DNA of 32,371 nucleotides from an uncultured bacterium (GTDB taxonomy: Bacteria > Patescibacteriota > Patescibacteriia > Patescibacteriales > SZUA-104). The position numbers and the translations under genes were made by a program. Positions 9,310 to 17,477 of this stretch are shown here, piece by piece. The notes under the pieces are model-generated. The model was not told the origin of the DNA. It saw nothing but the letters and a program-made list of their open reading frames with translations, and ran no database searches. How positions within the stretch are numbered: position 1 is the stretch's first letter; each line of letters begins with the position of its first letter. The stretch lies in assembly GCA_913009695.1 (NCBI GenBank), contig CAJVWV010000010.1:1-32371 (forward strand). The letters are read 5' to 3'.

Positions 9310-9344
9310 AAACAGGAAACAGGAAACAGGAAACAGGAAACAGA
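9310..9344. repeat. Short tandem repeat, 7-bp unit AAACAGG x5 (last unit AAACAGA)
   Basis: aaacaggaaacaggaaacaggaaacaggaaacaga directly upstream of the methyltransferase start. Confidence 0.95.
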
Positions 9345-9423
9345 ATAATGTGCTTTTAATATTCTGCTGTCCGGTACCTATTAACTGTCTTTATAAAAAT
9401 TTTATTAATACTTATATTATAGT

Positions 9424-10095
9424 TTATTTTTTTTCAACAAACAAGTCTATTTTTAGTTTATGTTTCATGTTGCGTGTGATCAGCCTTTTTACCGGTTTAA
9501 AACTTTTTCTATGAATTGCTGACGGTCCAAACTGATTTAAGCGCTCTATGTGCAACTTTGTGCCATATCCTTTATGTTTGTCAAAGCCGTAATCAGGGTA
9601 TACCTCATGCATTTTTAACATTATACGATCCCTTGTTACTTTAGCGAGTATTGAGGCGGCCGCGATAGAAAAAACTAAACTATCTCCATTAATAATACTT
9701 TTTTGCTTAATGCTTATATTCGGCATAGGAAGTCCTCCGTCTAATATTATATAATCCGGTTTTTGTTTTACCGCTCCAATTGCTTTTTTCATAGCCAGAA
9801 ACGCGGCTTGTAAAATATTTATACTATCAATCGTATTATGGTCGCACATGCCAATACCAAATTCAAAATTATCTTTTATAATATTATATGCCTGTTCACG
9901 TTTTTTCTCGCTTAATTTTTTTGAATCATTAATTATTTTTAATTCTTCCGAAATATGCGGCAGAGCATCGCTTTTTATTAAAACGCATGCCGCTACAACC
10001 GGTCCAGCTAAAGGACCCCGTCCAGCTTCGTCAATCGCGCCAAGAACATTAACCTCTTGACTGAATATATTTTGTTCTTCTTCTAGATTATACAT
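9424..10095 (-). CDS. rnhB: Ribonuclease HII
   Basis: GAIDEAGRGPLAGPVVAACVLI, NDSKKLSEKKRE, SIAAASILAKVTRDRIM. Confidence 0.95.
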   Translation of the reverse strand: MYNLEEEQNIFSQEVNVLGAIDEAGRGPLAGPVVAACVLIKSDALPHISEELKIINDSKKLSEKKREQAYNIIKDNFEFGIGMCDHNTIDSINILQAAFLAMKKAIGAVKQKPDYIILDGGLPMPNISIKQKSIINGDSLVFSIAAASILAKVTRDRIMLKMHEVYPDYGFDKHKGYGTKLHIERLNQFGPSAIHRKSFKPVKRLITRNMKHKLKIDLFVEKK

Positions 10096-10100
10096 AATTT

Positions 10101-10128
10101 GTACAGACGCAATATTTTGCGTCTCAAC
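10101..10128. repeat. 28-bp palindromic element, divergent copy E
   Basis: gtacagacgcaatattttgcgtctcaac; same length and ends as GTAGAGACG...CGTCTCTAC. Confidence 0.6.
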
Positions 10129-10134
10129 AATTTT

Positions 10135-10767
10135 TCACATAAATAAACTTTCCGAATTATTTCTGTCTAAATGCCATTTGCCCGGATTATTAAAAATATA
10201 ATTTCTGACATTATTTAATTCAAATTCATTCCTGATTACGCGGTCGTGGAAACGCGTTTGCCAAGCGAAATTATTTTCTGGATATTTTTGGTTTATTGTA
10301 TTTGTTACGGCGGATTTAAATGACCTGATAATCGCGGATAATGATTTTGGTTTGGGGGACATTTTTGACATTTGTATATTTTTACCAGAAACATGGACAT
10401 TGCAATCCACACGCGTAGAGACGTTGCATGCAACGTCTCTACGCGTGTGGATTGCAATGTCCATGCCGTCGTTTCCATAATCAATAACAATTACCCCATG
10501 AACATGATTCGGCATCACAACAAATTCATCCAAAATCACATTATCAAAATGCAACGGTATTTCCAACCAATATTTAACAGCTGTTTCCCCAATTTCCGAC
10601 AATTGCATCTCCGCCTCTTCCCATTTACCAACAACATACCCAAAAAAATATTCTCTGTTTTTCGTACAAATCGTCACGAAATAATAACCCGCCTGCGAAT
10701 AATCCCAACCGTCCAATCTTGCGGATTTTATTATGTATTTATTTTTGTATTTTTTTATTTCCTCCAT
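10135..10767 (-). CDS. REP-associated tyrosine transposase (RAYT, Y1/HUH transposase) with in-frame palindromic insert
   Basis: YYFVTICTKNREYFF, VVMPNHVHGVIVI (HUH), FHDRVIRNEFELNNVRNYIFNNPGKW. Start taken as MEEIKKYKNKY at 10767; the upstream ORF part lies in a repeat. Confidence 0.9.
   Translation of the reverse strand: MEEIKKYKNKYIIKSARLDGWDYSQAGYYFVTICTKNREYFFGYVVGKWEEAEMQLSEIGETAVKYWLEIPLHFDNVILDEFVVMPNHVHGVIVIDYGNDGMDIAIHTRRDVACNVSTRVDCNVHVSGKNIQMSKMSPKPKSLSAIIRSFKSAVTNTINQKYPENNFAWQTRFHDRVIRNEFELNNVRNYIFNNPGKWHLDRNNSESLFM
10392..10465. repeat. 74-bp perfect palindrome containing 28-bp core copy A (10415-10442), inside RAYT
   Basis: catggacattgcaatccacacgcgtagagacgttgca / tgcaacgtctctacgcgtgtggattgcaatgtccatg. 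Confidence 0.97.
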
Positions 10768-10802
10768 GATTATTTTTTTATATTCGTTCGTGACGTACAG
10801 AC

Positions 10803-10880
10803 ATTGCCCCAAAAACATTTCCGTCTTGTAGAGACGTTGCATGCAACGTCTCTACAAGACGGAAATGTTTTTGGGGCAAT
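10803..10880. repeat. 78-bp perfect palindrome containing 28-bp core copy B (10828-10855)
   Basis: attgccccaaaaacatttccgtcttgtagagacgttgca and its exact reverse complement. Confidence 0.97.
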
Positions 10881-10896
10881 ATTCACGTTTTAAAAA

Positions 10897-11667
10897 TCAA
10901 ACATAATATTTTTTATTTTTCTCTTCCTTGATTTCTTTTCCCCTATCCCACGCGATATTAAAAATAGGCCTCATTGATTTTACCAGTTCTTCGGATTCAA
11001 TTACAACAATAAACGGATCATCTTCTAAGGACGTAATCGCTAATTTATTTCCAAAAATTGTAAAATCCATTTTCATATCATTTAATTCTTTTAATGACCT
11101 TACCTTTTGATTTCCTTTTTTAAATTCCAGTCCGATTTTTATATTTTCATGATCATTCGGTATTAAATGAATTCCGTCCGGCGCCATTCCGTTTTTTAAA
11201 TCCTCTTCAATCCATTTTTTTACCGCTCCGGGAAAATGCTTATTAATTGTCGTGTATGAAGAAATAAAAAAAGGATTTTTCGTTCTTGTCATTTCTTCAT
11301 ACACATTCCATATCCCTTCTTTTGTTTCATAATAATTTATCTTCGGCCTTTTCTTTCCTTTGTTGCTAAGCGTTCTAAAAATCGGAAGCATTTCTGAAAA
11401 ATTTTTAGTTGTCACCTGTAACTGCCTCAATATAATACTTGGATCTGACGCCTGATAAGTATTTATCTTTTTGTCTGGCAATTCACTAACGTATCCTCTT
11501 TTTATAAGCCCCTCTAATAAAACATAAATAATCGGACGCTTAAGCCCGGAAATTTTAGATATATCCGTAACATCGCCCTGGCCAAGTTCAAGAAGCGCTA
11601 AATAAACTAGCGATTCTTTTTCCGTAAAACCCGTTTGCTCTAATAAATTTTTTAAACTATTATCCAT
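10897..11667 (-). CDS. TrmB-family HTH transcriptional regulator
   Basis: GFTEKESLVYLALLELGQGDVTDISKISGLKRPIIYVLLEGLIKRGYV. Confidence 0.85.
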   Translation of the reverse strand: MDNSLKNLLEQTGFTEKESLVYLALLELGQGDVTDISKISGLKRPIIYVLLEGLIKRGYVSELPDKKINTYQASDPSIILRQLQVTTKNFSEMLPIFRTLSNKGKKRPKINYYETKEGIWNVYEEMTRTKNPFFISSYTTINKHFPGAVKKWIEEDLKNGMAPDGIHLIPNDHENIKIGLEFKKGNQKVRSLKELNDMKMDFTIFGNKLAITSLEDDPFIVVIESEELVKSMRPIFNIAWDRGKEIKEEKNKKYYV

Positions 11668-11708
11668 ATTCTCTTAAATTCCCCCTTTATTAAAATTGGG
11701 GGATTTTT

Positions 11709-11750
11709 TACCTCCTCTCCTTGTTTTAAGGAGAGGATTGAGGTGAGGTT
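11709..11750 (+). repeat. Palindromic repeat family IV copy 2
   Basis: acctcctctccttgttttaaggagaggattgaggtgaggtt; compare 1871-1910. Confidence 0.65.
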
Positions 11751-11856
11751 TAAAACAATCATATCAAAATCCACCCACTTTGTCAATATTTTTGAATAAT
11801 TTAATATCATATTAGCTAAAATTAGCTAAAATTAAATTAAATATTATATTAATTTA

Positions 11857-11885
11857 TTGACAATTTTCCTAAAAATTGTTATTCT
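11857..11885 (+). promoter_or_regulatory. Sigma70-like promoter
   Basis: TTGACA - 17 nt - TATTCT, upstream of an SD at about 11926-11934. Confidence 0.6.
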
Positions 11886-11939
11886 AATATATTCTATTTT
11901 TAATAGAAAGAACCTTAACAATTATAGGAGGAGGAAAAA

Positions 11940-12098
11940 TTCAAAGATATTACTTCTGTAAAAATTCTTGATAACCATGAAGTGTTCAAAATAATTCGCT
12001 CTTTAACACGAACGAATACAGCACTGTCCGCAAAACGGCTCAAAGAAGCTACGTTAAAGTTAAAAGAATTAATTCAGGTTGCCAAGAAAAACAAATAA
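11940..12098 (+). CDS. Small ORF (~52 codons) lacking a recognisable start codon
   Basis: FKDITSVKILDNHEVFKIIRSLTRTNTALSAKRLKEATLKLKELIQVAKKNK*; promoter, SD (ataggaggagg) and terminator present. Confidence 0.45.
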   Translation, partial: FKDITSVKILDNHEVFKIIRSLTRTNTALSAKRLKEATLKLKELIQVAKKNK

Positions 12099-12138
12099 CC
12101 AAAAAGCGATTGGCTAAAAACCAATCGCTTCTTTTTTT
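12099..12138. terminator. Terminator hairpin, left copy of a direct repeat around the AbiE pair
   Basis: aaaaagcgattggctaaaaaccaatcgcttctttttt; near-identical copy at 13484-13521. Confidence 0.85.
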
Positions 12139-12147
12139 ATCCAACAA

Positions 12148-12720
12148 TCAAGGCTCAATTTTTTTCATAAGCGCGCTTAAACGCTTTGAATCAAATTTTT
12201 TAAGATAATTTTTAATTTTTTTATTATCCAAAAAATCAAAATTCATTTCTTCCGGATCAAATTTAGCGTAGCCGTTTAACGAAAGATACGCCAGATCCAA
12301 AAAAGCTTTTTCCGGTTCGGCGATTAAATAATTTTCTTCCCGCGCGTACCCCCAAAATAATTGTGGCTTGATATGGCGGTAAATTATGGTTATTTCCTTT
12401 AGCTTCATTGTCTTGCTTCTTTTTGTCGTCGCTAAAATAATATTTGCCGGCCGCTGGCTTAAGATATTATATCGCGCCAATGCCGACTCAAAAGAGATAT
12501 AGCTTGGAGAGTAGGTTTCTCCGGCGAATTGCTCCCAGCCAATCTTAAAAGCGTCAACCGCGTATATTCCTTTTAACAATCTTATCAGCTCTCCTCTTTT
12601 CACCATCCGACTTAAGGAAACTTTTAAACTCGCGTCTTCCATGTCGGCGATTTTTCTAATGTCGGAAAACGAAAAATACGCTTTGGGAATCTTATTTATT
12701 TTTTGAATTAATTTTTGCAT
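12148..12720 (-). CDS. AbiEi-type antitoxin/transcriptional regulator-like protein
   Basis: HTH N-terminus FSFSDIRKIADMEDASLKVSLSRMVKRGELIRLLKGIYAV; YSPSYISFESALARYNIL; AEPEKAFLDLAYL. Confidence 0.75.
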   Translation of the reverse strand: MQKLIQKINKIPKAYFSFSDIRKIADMEDASLKVSLSRMVKRGELIRLLKGIYAVDAFKIGWEQFAGETYSPSYISFESALARYNILSQRPANIILATTKRSKTMKLKEITIIYRHIKPQLFWGYAREENYLIAEPEKAFLDLAYLSLNGYAKFDPEEMNFDFLDNKKIKNYLKKFDSKRLSALMKKIEP

Positions 12721-13387
12721 ATAACTGGCCGACCACCGGATAATATTTCCGAGGAAGAAAAACTTGCAGTTCATTTTGAAATTCCCTCCTTGAATAATGC
12801 GGAATTTTTTCCGGAAGAATAAAATTTTCACGAAGATTTTGGGCAATATACCACAAATCAAAAATATCGCGCGCTTTTTTTCTGCCCAAGAGCGCGGCTT
12901 CTTTTAGCTTTTTTAGTTCCAAGAGCGTTGGCGCGAGAAACAATGGCTCGGCAATGCTCACCGGACTTTTTATCAGCGATAAATTTGTTTCCAATTTTAT
13001 TTTTTTAGCCGGCTTGTGAATTTCAATTTTCAGCGAAAACGGATGCTTTAATTTTTCGTCTTTAATTAAAAGTAAAGCAAAAATTGTTTGCCATTTGTCT
13101 TTGATGTCGGAAACAGACCAATTCGCGCGATTTTCAACGACTTTTTCAATAAATTTTTTAAATTCGTTAAAAACGATTTTTTTATTAACAAGCAAATCAA
13201 TATCTTCGGAAAACCTCGGCGAACCGTAAACCAGACGCAAAGCGGTTCCGCCGTAAAAAATAACTTTGGCTCCCAGCTTATCTTCGCTTAAAACGCTTAA
13301 AAACTCCATTTCCGCTTCTTCGCGCAAAATCTGATCGCGAGAAATCCCAAGTTCTTTAATATAATTATTTAGCTGATTTTCGGTCAT
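12692..13387 (-). CDS. AbiEii/AbiGii-type nucleotidyltransferase toxin-like protein
   Basis: KVIFYGGTALRLVYGSPRFSEDIDLLV nucleotidyltransferase motif; KKARDIFDLWYIAQ. Confidence 0.85.
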   Translation of the reverse strand: MTENQLNNYIKELGISRDQILREEAEMEFLSVLSEDKLGAKVIFYGGTALRLVYGSPRFSEDIDLLVNKKIVFNEFKKFIEKVVENRANWSVSDIKDKWQTIFALLLIKDEKLKHPFSLKIEIHKPAKKIKLETNLSLIKSPVSIAEPLFLAPTLLELKKLKEAALLGRKKARDIFDLWYIAQNLRENFILPEKIPHYSRREFQNELQVFLPRKYYPVVGQLYAKINSKNK

Positions 13388-13405
13388 AAAATATAAATGC
13401 TTAAT

Positions 13406-13425
13406 AGTTAACATTATTGTTAACT
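13406..13425. promoter_or_regulatory. Inverted-repeat operator candidate upstream of the AbiE-like pair
   Basis: AGTTAACA ttat TGTTAACT, perfect 8-bp inverted repeat about 20 nt upstream of the toxin ATG. Confidence 0.6.
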
Positions 13426-13483
13426 TTATTGTATCATATAAATATGAGGCTGTCAATGGGTGGCCGTTTTATGCCGCCTCAAT

Positions 13484-13521
13484 CAAAAAGCGATTGGCCA
13501 AAAAACCAATCGCTTCTTTTT
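13484..13521. terminator. Terminator hairpin, right copy of the direct repeat around the AbiE pair
   Basis: aaaaagcgattggccaaaaaaccaatcgcttcttttt. Confidence 0.8.
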
Positions 13522-13596
13522 ATAAAAAATCGTAAAAACAAAATCGTAGAGACGTTGCATGCAACATCTCTACGATTTTGTTTTTACGATTTTTTA
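13521..13596. repeat. 76-bp palindrome (one mismatched pair) containing 28-bp core copy C (13545-13572)
   Basis: ataaaaaatcgtaaaaacaaaatcgtagagacgttgca / tgcaacatctctacgattttgtttttacgattttttat. Confidence 0.95.
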
Positions 13597-14550
13597 TTTC
13601 TTATGCACACTCCGGTCCATAACCACTTTAACGTTTTTTCCCTGGCTCTCCTGAATATATTGATAAGCGGCCAATGCGGCAATTGTTGCTTGTCCGGTTG
13701 CTATTGTAATCTGCTTAAAGGGAACCTGCGTTACGTCACCGGCGGCGAAAAGGCCGTTTGTTTTTGTTTTGCATTTCTCATCTACCAATATTTCCATCTT
13801 TTCGTTCCTGTCCGCGAAATCTTTAACTAGATCCGTTGCCGCGATACGACCGACCTCAATAAATATTCCATTAACATCCATTTCAGTTTCTTTATTTGTT
13901 TTATTATTTAACACTTTTATTTTTTCTACAAATTGCGAACCAATTATTTCTTTTACCTCGCTGTTTGTAATTATTTCAATATTGTCTCTTGATTCAACTT
14001 CTTTTATAGCTGCCGCAAATGCTCTGAATTTTTCTTGGCGATGTACTAGATAAACTTTCTTAGCGATTTTTGACATAATTTCGGCCGCGTCTATAGCGGA
14101 ATTGCCTCCGCCGACGACAGCCACAACCTTGTCTCTAAAAAACGGCCCGTCACAATTAGCGCAGTAAGAAGTTCCTTTGCCGGAAAATTCTTCTTCGCCC
14201 GGGATTGCTAATCGACGAGGGGTTAAACCTATTGCTACGATTATGGTTTTAGCTTCAAATTTTTCTTTACTCGCGTATACAGTAAAATTACCATCTTTTC
14301 CTTTCTCAATTTTATTTATTTCTCCGCTTTTCATCTCAACTCCTAAGCCCTTAACATGCTCTTCCATCTTTTTTATAAGATCTATGTTACTAATTTGCTT
14401 AAATCCTGGATAATTTTCAATATCAGCGGCCCAAACAAGCTGTCCGCCGGCTTCTTTTCCAATAATTAAAGCCTTCATTTCTCTTCTAGCCGCGTAAATC
14501 CCGGCCGTATAGCCGGCAGGGCCGGCGCCTATTATAATAGTGTCATACAT
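13594..14550 (-). CDS. trxB: Thioredoxin-disulfide reductase
   Basis: YDTIIIGAGPAGYTAGIYAAR, SYCANCDGPFF (CxxC), GGGNSAIDAA, NGLFAAGDV. Confidence 0.95.
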   Translation of the reverse strand: MYDTIIIGAGPAGYTAGIYAARREMKALIIGKEAGGQLVWAADIENYPGFKQISNIDLIKKMEEHVKGLGVEMKSGEINKIEKGKDGNFTVYASKEKFEAKTIIVAIGLTPRRLAIPGEEEFSGKGTSYCANCDGPFFRDKVVAVVGGGNSAIDAAEIMSKIAKKVYLVHRQEKFRAFAAAIKEVESRDNIEIITNSEVKEIIGSQFVEKIKVLNNKTNKETEMDVNGIFIEVGRIAATDLVKDFADRNEKMEILVDEKCKTKTNGLFAAGDVTQVPFKQITIATGQATIAALAAYQYIQESQGKNVKVVMDRSVHKK

Positions 14551-14790
14551 AAAATTAGTTAAAAGTTAAAAGTTTATAAAGTTATAAAGCAATTTTATCA
14601 CTTTTTAACGCTTTAAACAAATTAAATATTACAAAAATAATTTAGAAATTAGTTATTAGAAATTAGAAATTTTTCATGGTTATCCTCACTTTATCCACTT
14701 CTCAATAATTGGCTAACATTAGCTAACCATCAATACTTTAGTCTACAAATTTGTGGACTTATCCACCCTAATCGTATTTTAAGTAAATAC

Positions 14791-14827
14791 AAGAAAAGTC
14801 CACAAAACAGTGGACTTTTCTTTTTCT
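14791..14827. terminator. Terminator
   Basis: aagaaaagtccacaaaacagtggacttttcttttt. Confidence 0.85.
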
Positions 14828-15143
14828 ATATGCTTTTGCTAATTAGCTCTTTTAATGAATCTTTGTCTTGCATCCCAACTAAAGTTTCTAACGGTTTACC
14901 ATCTTTAAATAATATTAATGTAGGAATACTCATTACATTAAATTTTTGCGCTGTTTCCTGATTTTCATCAATATTTAGCTTTCCTATCTTTATTCCGTCT
15001 TTGCCTTTATATTCTTCAGCTAATTCTTCAATAATTGGTCCTTGAACCTTGCATGGACCACACCATTCTGCAAAAAAATCCACTAAAACCAACCCTTTAT
15101 TTTCCTCAACTTCTTGTTTAAAATTTTGATCTGTAAATTGCAT
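14826..15143 (-). CDS. trxA: Thioredoxin
   Basis: LVLVDFFAEWCGPCKVQGPIIEELA; MSIPTLILFKDG. Confidence 0.95.
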   Translation of the reverse strand: MQFTDQNFKQEVEENKGLVLVDFFAEWCGPCKVQGPIIEELAEEYKGKDGIKIGKLNIDENQETAQKFNVMSIPTLILFKDGKPLETLVGMQDKDSLKELISKSI

Positions 15144-15422
15144 GTCTTTATTATTTTTGTATAAAGCGCTATTCATCTTAAATAATTATGTAAATAATTT
15201 TTCTTTCAGTTAACCAAAACACGAATTTACACGAATTTTAAACGAATAACCACAAATTTTATACAATGTATTATGAATTATATTAATGTTCTTTGTGGAA
15301 CGAATATATACTAATTTTAGCTTTTTTATTGTTCTATGGAGAACATATACTTGATGGGCCTCATTAAAAATAATTAATGGAATCAGTTTGTACTTGCTAG
15401 AATATAAAATATTCAATGGGGG

Positions 15423-15496
15423 TGGACCCGACGGGAGTCGAACCTGCGACCTCTTGCATGCCATGCAAGCGCTCTAACCAGCTGAGCTACGGGCCC
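15423..15496 (-). tRNA. tRNA-Ala (anticodon GGC)
   Basis: GGGCCCGTAGCTCAGCTGGTTAGAGCGCTTGCATGGCATGCAAGAGGTCGCAGGTTCGACTCCCGTCGGGTCCA; full cloverleaf, loop ATGGCAT. Confidence 0.95.
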
Positions 15497-15553
15497 CAAC
15501 TACTTTTAATACATTTCCATTTTTTGTCCTTTAGCCACCTGAACAGACTAACT

Positions 15554-15581
15554 GCCTGTCCATCGAAACCTTGGCGTAGGC
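15554..15581. repeat. Family II palindromic repeat, degenerate copy
   Basis: gcctgtccatcgaaaccttggcgtaggc; compare 15848-15877. Confidence 0.6.
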
Positions 15582-15707
15582 AAAAATTACAGATCCATAC
15601 TACGTTAAAACCTCCTATCGCAAGCCATGTTCTATATGAAACAATAAAATGTTCTTTGTGGAACTATAATATATTACCTAACATTAGCTAAAAATAATAT
15701 TTTAATG

Positions 15708-15779
15708 TGACCTCGATAGGAGTCGAACCTATATCTAGAACTTAGGAGGTTCTTGTTCTATCCATTGAACTACGAGGTC
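15708..15779 (-). tRNA. tRNA-Arg (anticodon CCT)
   Basis: GACCTCGTAGTTCAATGGATAGAACAAGAACCTCCTAAGTTCT...; full cloverleaf, loop CTCCTAA. Confidence 0.93.
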
Positions 15780-15822
15780 TTTTTATCTCTATTTATCCTA
15801 CTTTTAATCTTATCTCTTGCAT

Positions 15823-15891
15823 ATAGAAGGTTCTTGTTTTATTTATTGCCTGTCCGCCGAAGCCTTGGCGTAGGCGGAAACTACGGGGTCT
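15823..15891 (-). pseudogene. tRNA-Arg 5'-half duplicate interrupted by a family II palindromic repeat
   Basis: Minus strand: AGACCCCGTAGTTT-[ccgcctacgccaaggcttcggcggacaggc]-AATAAATAAAACAAGAACCTTCT versus real tRNA AGACCTCGTAGTTC-AATGGATAGAACAAGAACCTCCT. Confidence 0.65.
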
Positions 15892-16046
15892 CATGTTTGG
15901 GATCCTAAAAATGTCTGAAAAGAAAAAACACCTCTCTGGTGTATTTGTTTTCATATTAATATTACAACATAATATACGTTTTGACAAACAACGTAAGGTT
16001 GCTTACAATTAAGTTATGCTAAATAACTATTAATCTTATTAAGTTT

Positions 16047-16424
16047 ATGTTTAATGCTCAAGAAGAAAAAGGGGGACTAAAAGAAGTTGAAACAATAATC
16101 GGCCCATCAGTTAAAGTTAAGGGCAACTTTCATGGCCAGGGCAATATTGTTATTGAGGGCATACTTGAAGGAAGCTTAAAAACGCAAAGCAGCCTGCATA
16201 TCGGCGATAAAGCCAAGGTGACCGCTAATGTAGAAGCTAAGGGAGCGACCATCAGCGGAGAAGTGGTAGGGAACATAAAAATAAAAGGCTACCTTGATGT
16301 TGGACCTACGGCAAAAATTACCGGCGACATTGAAGCCAGCTCGCTTTCAATCGCCCGTGGCGCAATCTTAAACGGCAAGTGCGCAATGAGCCCAGGCGAA
16401 GGAGTCTCAAAAGAAATAAAATAA
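16047..16424 (+). CDS. Bactofilin family (polymer-forming cytoskeletal) protein
   Basis: TIIGPSVKVKGNFHGQGNIVIEGILEGSLKTQSSLHIGDKAKVTANVEAKGATISGEVVGNI. Confidence 0.93.
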   Translation: MFNAQEEKGGLKEVETIIGPSVKVKGNFHGQGNIVIEGILEGSLKTQSSLHIGDKAKVTANVEAKGATISGEVVGNIKIKGYLDVGPTAKITGDIEASSLSIARGAILNGKCAMSPGEGVSKEIK

Positions 16425-16460
16425 ATTTATTAAATAATTTTGCATTTTGCACTTACTGTC

Positions 16461-17240
16461 ATGCACGTCTACATATACGACTCTTTTTTGAGTCATAAAA
16501 AATACGACAACACTTTAGCGCGAATTGAAACTCGTCTAACTGACCTAGGTTTAAACGGAAAAATTTCCAGGCTTGGTGTTATGAAAAATATGCAAAGCGC
16601 GGTTGAAAACGAATTAAAGACCGGAGCCAAAACAATAACCGCGGTCGGAAACGATAACACAGTCAGCCAAGTTATTAATGCCATGGTTAAGTTAACTAAA
16701 GAACGCTATCCAAAAATTATTCCTCTTGGAATTATTCCGGTAGGGGATAACAATTTTATCGCGGATAATCTTGGCATTGCCGAAGAAGAAAGCGCTTGCG
16801 ATATATTGTCAGCTAGACGAATTGAAAAATTAGACCTAGGCCAAGTTAATGATAATTTTTTTCTAACCAACGCCTCAATCACTAGTGTCGGCACAACTAT
16901 TGAAATGGAAAAAACTTATTCAATTGAAATTATGGACATGGGCGAAGTTAACGTTGTTAATTTGAGAACTACTGATAAAGATAGTCCAGCCAACGCCAAG
17001 TTTAATCCGCAGGACGGAATTTTAGAGCTCTTTATCCGCACTAAAACAAAAAAAGGGTTTTTAAAGCTCACAAGCCAAGAAACAGGTGAAAGTATTTTTT
17101 CTTTAAAAAAATTAAATATTTTAAATAGTAAAAACTACTCCATAATTCTGGACGGATACCTAGAGGTTCGTACGCCCGCGCAGATTAGCGTTATAAAACA
17201 AAAATTAAGCGCAATAGTGGGGAAGGATAGGAATTTCTAG
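16461..17240 (+). CDS. Diacylglycerol kinase catalytic domain-like protein
   Basis: TITAVGNDNTVSQVINAMVK (variant of GGDGTVNEVIN), PLGIIPVGDNNFIADNLGI. Confidence 0.75.
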   Translation: MHVYIYDSFLSHKKYDNTLARIETRLTDLGLNGKISRLGVMKNMQSAVENELKTGAKTITAVGNDNTVSQVINAMVKLTKERYPKIIPLGIIPVGDNNFIADNLGIAEEESACDILSARRIEKLDLGQVNDNFFLTNASITSVGTTIEMEKTYSIEIMDMGEVNVVNLRTTDKDSPANAKFNPQDGILELFIRTKTKKGFLKLTSQETGESIFSLKKLNILNSKNYSIILDGYLEVRTPAQISVIKQKLSAIVGKDRNF

Positions 17241-17322
17241 TGTAACCACAACGTCTTCTGGTTTAAAGCTTTGTTAATTTTTTTAGCTAATTTTAGCATA
17301 CCAAATTTTTCAAAATGGAGTT

Positions 17323-17426
17323 ATTAGACAGTCTGAGCGTATATCTGGTTACGGCTTTTATACAAAAGCCTCCACCCAAATTTTTCTTTCACTCCGTTAC
17401 AGAAAAACTTCAGATATACGCAAGCG
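17323..17426 (+). repeat. Solitary degenerate attC-like site
   Basis: gcgtatatctgg...cacccaaatttttctttcactccgttacagaaaaacttcagatatacgc; same architecture and shared middle segment as 26028-26127, R boxes decayed. Confidence 0.5.
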
Positions 17427-17477
17427 TAGCTAAAATAATTAAAAACAATAATCATTTTAACACTTTATTTTAACTAT

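Noticed and set aside
10372-10893. 173-aa plus-strand ORF opposite RAYT
   Set aside because: Antisense to RAYT and contains both palindromes; RAYT motifs are clear on the minus strand.
15416-15691. ORF 15416-15691 (+) containing GVEPATSCMPCKRSNQLSYGPQ
   Set aside because: Antisense reading of the tRNA-Ala gene plus downstream spacer; a typical false ORF.
15793-15987. ORF with SFRLRQGFGGQAIN on minus strand
   Set aside because: Peptide arises from translating the family II repeat and tRNA fragment; no gene support.
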